Of a DNA stretch of 9,454 nt, positions 6,801-9,454 are shown one piece after another (within the stretch, counting starts at the first letter, position 1; every line of letters begins with the position of its first letter). Source of the stretch: Candidatus Bipolaricaulota bacterium (GTDB taxonomy: Bacteria > Bipolaricaulota > Bipolaricaulia > UBA7950 > UBA9294); NCBI GenBank assembly GCA_021129875.1, contig JAJOKK010000086.1, positions 1-9,454 of the forward strand, given 5' to 3'. The notes beneath the pieces were generated by a model. The model did no database searches. It was not told where the DNA came from and saw only the letters and a program-made list of their open reading frames with translations. The translations under genes were made by a program, and so were the position numbers.

Positions 6801-8432
6801 TTCCCCCACTTCACGGTCATCCCGACTGCGGATCTCACCCCGCCGCCGGCGGCGAACCTGGCCGAGGCGCAGCTCCTCCACCGATTCGATGCAGCGAGCT
6901 TTGTTCTGCTGCAATGGGAGATCGCGGATAGAGCGGGGATCGATCACCTGCGGGTCCTTCGGCAGAGAGAGAATCGACCATGGGAGGAGCTGGCCCGACT
7001 CGCAGTCGGAGTGAGTTCGTTCACCGACACTCAAGTCGCGCACGGGCAAGAATACCGCTACCGGATCGTTACCATCGATCGATCGTTCAACCGGGCGGCA
7101 TCGAATGTGATAGAGATCACCCCCGATGCGCTTCCGCTTACGCGGATCAGTCCAGTCTTTTCTCCTTTAGGTGAGGTGAGCCCAGTGATCGACGGGACGG
7201 TCGCCGCGGGCGAATGGGCGGATGCGATCAGGTTCGACGGCGACGGCCTGATCGAGCGCGCGTTCATCGGCTACGGCACACACAACCTCTACTTGCGGGC
7301 CGACACCACGCGTCTGCCGAGCGAACTGATCGGCGAAGAGTACCGCCTCATCCTGTACATCGGCTTCCACACCGGGGCTGAGCCGGGCAGCCCAATCAAC
7401 GCCCGGGCGCGGTTCGCCGGAGAAGATATCGGCTTCCCACTGACCCAGCTGGTGCAGGTACGGTTTGAGCACGTCCGGCCGGACGGGCGGGGGAACGTCT
7501 TCCGTTTCGTCGCCGATGGGACGGAAGGGTGGGACTTTAGAAACCAGATTAGGCTGCTAAGACAGAGGATTGTGCGGGTCGGCAATACGATCGAAGCACA
7601 GATCCCGTTTGAGGAGCTGGGGCTCGACCGGACCGAGGAGCTGACCGTCTGGATGCGTCTCTCCGTGGAGAAAGCGGGAGAGATACTCGGAAGCGCCCCC
7701 GCGCGCCCGGCGATCGCCCGCATCCCGGCCCTGATCGGCGGTGAAAAAGTCGCCTTCTTCACCGACCCTGTTGGCGATGACCACGGCATGGGCAGCCTTG
7801 TCTATCCGACCGCTGGCGTCTTTGATATCCCTGGGCTGTTCGATCTGTTGAGCTACACGATCTTTGATCAGGGCGACAAATGGCTCCTCGTCTTCGAATT
7901 TTACGCTCTTCCCAACCCATGGGGCGGACCGCTCGGATTCAGCCACCCAATCATCAACCTCTATCTCGATACGCAACCAGGCGGGCTGACTGAAGCGCAC
8001 CCCGATGGGGACGCAATGCAAGTCAGGTTCCACCCGGATCATCCGTGGGACTTCTTTGTCAAAGTGGCCGGCTGGCCCGACTACGGCAGGCACCTGTTCA
8101 CCGCTGATGGAGAGACGCACCTGATCGATGTTACCACTGATCCGGCGCAGCGGCTGGTTTTGGTGAGGATCCCAAAAGACCTGGTGCCGGAGATCCGCGG
8201 AGCGCACTACGTAATGGTAGCCTCGCAAGACGGGTTCGGCCCGGATCACATACGCCCCGTGGCCCGTAGTGCCGGAGAGTGGATCGGCGGCGGCAGCCCC
8301 GCTCCGATCGTCGCCCCGCTCGTCTTTGATTACTTGGCGCCTGAGGGATACACGCAGGAAGCTATCCTTTCCGGCTTTGATGAACAGGCAAGGACGTTCG
8401 CCGTCCTCGTGCCGATCATTGTGGAGGACTAA
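3816..8432 (+). CDS. Large multidomain amylopullulanase-like GH13 enzyme, exported or membrane-anchored
   Basis: A 1538-residue enzyme expected to cut alpha-1,4 and perhaps alpha-1,6 bonds in starch or pullulan outside the cytoplasm. The start carries basic residues (K21, R22, R24) and one hydrophobic segment (about 25-47), which is either a long signal peptide ending near GTAQ or an anchor. Next come a CBM34-like N-domain (about 54-180) and a GH13 barrel beginning at YQIFLDRF (189-196). All conserved regions are present: LNPIFEAPSNHK (274-285), DASFNH (321-326), GWRLDV with nucleophile D462, IAENWHD with acid/base E498, and ESHDTER with D563. GWWG-x4-PVI and the AENW motif are amylopullulanase-like. 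A fibronectin III domain follows (about 791-880), then an amylopullulanase-type beta module (about 885-1000), a second fibronectin III domain (about 1006-1105), a CBM9/DOMON-like module (about 1124-1300) and a glucodextranase-C-like module (about 1311-1530, DPVGDDHG). No S-layer homology repeats are seen. Stops TAA-TAA end it. Pullulanase activity is inferred from the family. Confidence 0.92.
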   Translation: MSVLYRSTIVAKTSAVVPHAKRWRLGPVLGLIGALIIVLIVGLAGTAQIRTGLIEHNTHHQLFRYPFGAAPTGQEVQLRIRVGAGDAQEVAVSFWDHALQLRKTQEMEIAGRSPDGRYDYWEVTLVSETPTVLWYHFIIEGGDETVYYGDPGQDGGAGRAVSLSPDDFQLTIFYRDFRTPDWKKHAITYQIFLDRFYDGDPTNNHAADERGFRGGTPIEHLQWGELPDNPREKGVNPDYAGDGIWNNDFFGGDLAGLIARLDHLQELGVGAIYLNPIFEAPSNHKFDHADYRIIDRAFGDNAVFKELARRAKERGIHLILDASFNHVSDDSRYFDRYNRWPDDIGAYEYWSAVFDLMAAEGITQEEAKAQVRAYFIAQGLTDFTFTEWFSIRNRKTNIGGVGLYDAERFEYEGWWGLESMPVIRAPGGSELNLTSFADYIIRDENSIARRWVAYGSSGWRLDVSPEVCMDFWREFRRYLKGDRGPDEFPHGEPIMIAENWHDATLDLLGDTFDSTMNYRFANAVNDFIMGGSARLFDRVLTEIYEDYPQEAFYAMMNLVESHDTERILKTFGYLETDTFADRERVAGMSQQQIDETNARAKARVKLMATFKLSYPGSPTIYYGTEVGLSGHRDPDCRRTFPWERVEEGNEILNHYRLLGAIRNDNPVLRTGDLVTLHAQGGTYVIGRRILGNTDALGRSEHTINYHTGEMIRIVDHNALAIVVVSRTGEDELLLDLTGFVRDGAVFVDLLNDGREYMVTGGGITLSLPPLSGAILIADHGRQDRVLQDLLPPERPSGFVANSFDRRVELTWELVADAVSYNVYRTTITGGHYTLIAEGLTEPRFIDTEVENMQRYFYAVTAVDAAGNESEKSIHAVAVPSPALDSVIIEPFALQGEEHTIGVGRAIEPVTVAIQMAGVTDLPGRGIGISAQFGFGLDPDPQNWTWIEADYIEDKAGADLYAGRFVPEQLVEWFASLRFSTNKGMSWTVATYPDGTFPHFTVIPTADLTPPPAANLAEAQLLHRFDAASFVLLQWEIADRAGIDHLRVLRQRENRPWEELARLAVGVSSFTDTQVAHGQEYRYRIVTIDRSFNRAASNVIEITPDALPLTRISPVFSPLGEVSPVIDGTVAAGEWADAIRFDGDGLIERAFIGYGTHNLYLRADTTRLPSELIGEEYRLILYIGFHTGAEPGSPINARARFAGEDIGFPLTQLVQVRFEHVRPDGRGNVFRFVADGTEGWDFRNQIRLLRQRIVRVGNTIEAQIPFEELGLDRTEELTVWMRLSVEKAGEILGSAPARPAIARIPALIGGEKVAFFTDPVGDDHGMGSLVYPTAGVFDIPGLFDLLSYTIFDQGDKWLLVFEFYALPNPWGGPLGFSHPIINLYLDTQPGGLTEAHPDGDAMQVRFHPDHPWDFFVKVAGWPDYGRHLFTADGETHLIDVTTDPAQRLVLVRIPKDLVPEIRGAHYVMVASQDGFGPDHIRPVARSAGEWIGGGSPAPIVAPLVFDYLAPEGYTQEAILSGFDEQARTFAVLVPIIVED

Positions 8433-8454
8433 TAACACCCAGAGCGACTAGACT

Positions 8455-8461
8455 AGGAGGT
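8455..8461 (+). promoter_or_regulatory. Ribosome binding site of the second GH13 gene
   Basis: AGGAGGT lies eight bases before ATG 8470 in the 37-nt gap after the large GH13 gene. The spacer TATTTAAAA is very AT-rich, favouring an open start. The gap shows neither a terminator nor a clear promoter, so the gene is taken as part of the same operon. Confidence 0.75.
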
Positions 8462-8469
8462 ATTTAAAA

Positions 8470-9454
8470 ATGCGCAAGCTTAGCGTCGTAGCGTTGGGGT
8501 TAGCTTTGTTGTTGGGGATGGCTGCCATTAGCGTTCAAGGGGTAGAGTGTCCGCCTTTTCAAGAGGCAGTCACATTTACCTATGTGCCGCTCGAAGGGGA
8601 AGTTATTACTACAGTGAGCCTACGCGGTTCTTTCAACCACTGGGGCGAATGGCCGATGGAAGAGCAGGCCGACGGCTCTTGGTCTATCACCATCTGCTTG
8701 GAGTTTGGGAGCCATCAGTACAAGTTCTTCATCGACGGCCAATGGCCGGGGGATATGGAGACGGCACGCGGCGGCGGCCCAGTCGATCTGGATGCTGATG
8801 AACATGTGGAAGACGGCTTCGGCGGCCAAAACGCTGTACGCATAGTCCAGCCTAGAGAGGTAGCAGGGCCTGCACCTATGCACAATCCAAGTGACCCGGC
8901 GTACTTGTCCATCGCTGATGGCCGTCTTGTGTTGCGCTTGAGGACAACGCCGGATGTGGTATCGTCGGTTCGCTTAATCACTGAGCAGGGCAGCTGGCCG
9001 ATGGAAAGGCAACTATGGTGGAAATTCGGCGAGATATGGCGCGTCTCCATCCCGGTGCCGGAAGCTTCGTTGGAATACCGCTTTGTTGGTGTTGCATTCG
9101 ATGGGACTACTCACACCACCTTTGTTCTCCCTGGGGATCCTGCTGAGCTCTTCTACTTCGACGGTATCGATCCCTTTCCTCAGCTTGAGTGGGTAGGCCA
9201 AAGTGTATTCTATCAGATCTTTCCAGATCGGTTTCGAGATGGAAACCCTGAGAATAATGCATTCGCTCTCGAGACCTCCATGGTCCATTACAACGTACTG
9301 TGGGAGGAGGAGGGTTGGTACCCTACGCATCTCTCAGCTTGGAACGATCCCATATCACCGCAGCATTGCTGTCATCAGTACTTCGGTGGCGATTTGGCTG
9401 GGATCACTGAGAAGCTTCCTTATTTGGAAGGGCTGGGCGTTACCGCGCTGTATC
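8470..9454 (+). CDS. Secreted GH13 amylase/neopullulanase-like enzyme with N-terminal starch-binding domains (5' part only)
   Basis: The frame starts at ATG 8470 and is open for 328 codons to the window edge, so the C-terminus is missing. A classical signal peptide is visible (RK, then a hydrophobic core, cleavage probably after SVQG, residues 21-24). Residues about 33-120 resemble a CBM48/AMPK-type glycogen-binding fold: VSLRGSFNHWGEW (49-61) and YKFFIDGQWPGD. Residues about 135-235 look like a CBM34-type N-domain (NPSDPAYLS, LVLRLRTTP, YRFVG). The GH13 barrel begins with VFYQIFPDRF (246-255) and YFGGDLAGI (304-312), and breaks off before the catalytic residues. The same segments occur in the preceding gene (ITYQIFLDRF, FFGGDLAGL), so the two are distant paralogues. 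Likely products are maltodextrins from starch or glycogen; alpha-amylase, neopullulanase or cyclomaltodextrinase cannot be separated without the rest. Third codon positions seem richer in A/T than in the preceding gene. Confidence 0.9.
   Translation, partial: MRKLSVVALGLALLLGMAAISVQGVECPPFQEAVTFTYVPLEGEVITTVSLRGSFNHWGEWPMEEQADGSWSITICLEFGSHQYKFFIDGQWPGDMETARGGGPVDLDADEHVEDGFGGQNAVRIVQPREVAGPAPMHNPSDPAYLSIADGRLVLRLRTTPDVVSSVRLITEQGSWPMERQLWWKFGEIWRVSIPVPEASLEYRFVGVAFDGTTHTTFVLPGDPAELFYFDGIDPFPQLEWVGQSVFYQIFPDRFRDGNPENNAFALETSMVHYNVLWEEEGWYPTHLSAWNDPISPQHCCHQYFGGDLAGITEKLPYLEGLGVTALY

Noticed and set aside
7557..8438. Long open frame of 293 codons on the - strand
   Set aside because: It lies antisense to the CBM9/DOMON-like and glucodextranase-C-like modules of the large GH13 gene. 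The sense protein is clearly the conserved one, and such antisense frames are common in GC-rich genes.
8433..8469. Possible terminator or promoter between the two GH13 genes
   Set aside because: The 37-nt gap has no stem followed by T residues and no paired -35/-10. It is fully used by stop codons and a ribosome binding site.

Overview
The window carries a polysaccharide (alpha-glucan) utilisation locus with every recognisable gene on the + strand. A LacI-family repressor is followed by a cytoplasmic glycoside hydrolase of the GH36/raffinose-synthase type, a very large exported amylopullulanase-like GH13 enzyme, and the 5' part of a second exported GH13 enzyme that runs off the right edge. 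The last three junctions are very tight (a 17-nt overlap, a 5-nt gap and a 37-nt gap). Each gene has its own ribosome binding site and no terminator lies between them, so bases 520 to the end look like one transcription unit.

The host is a bacterium: it has strong AGGAGG-type ribosome binding sites, a sigma70-type promoter and a LacI regulator. The gene bodies look GC-rich by eye, and the architecture of the large enzyme resembles the amylopullulanases of anaerobic, often thermophilic fermenters (Thermoanaerobacter-type proteins, with relatives in Thermotogota and deep-branching candidate phyla). The window does not fix the phylum.

Layout. Bases 1-519 hold no convincing complete gene. They look more AT-rich than the operon, may carry the last 31 codons of an upstream gene (3-98), and contain several inverted repeats, a UUCG-capped hairpin and an 18-bp direct repeat. 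A TTGACA / 17 bp / TGC-TATTTT promoter (520-548) is followed by a LacI-type operator-like sequence (562-575) just downstream of the expected transcription start. That arrangement suggests autoregulation of the whole operon. The genes are 594-1700 (LacI regulator), 1684-3810 (GH36-like), 3816-8432 (amylopullulanase-like) and 8470-9454 (GH13, incomplete).

Proposed working model (inference). The two exported GH13 enzymes cut starch, pullulan or glycogen outside the cytoplasm, the products are imported by a transporter not in this window, the cytoplasmic GH36-like enzyme trims an alpha-linked sugar, and the repressor senses a resulting sugar. The odd partner is the GH36-like enzyme. Its family normally acts on alpha-galactosides, yet its neighbours are alpha-glucan enzymes and its catalytic motifs are divergent. 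It is the best candidate in the window for an undescribed activity.
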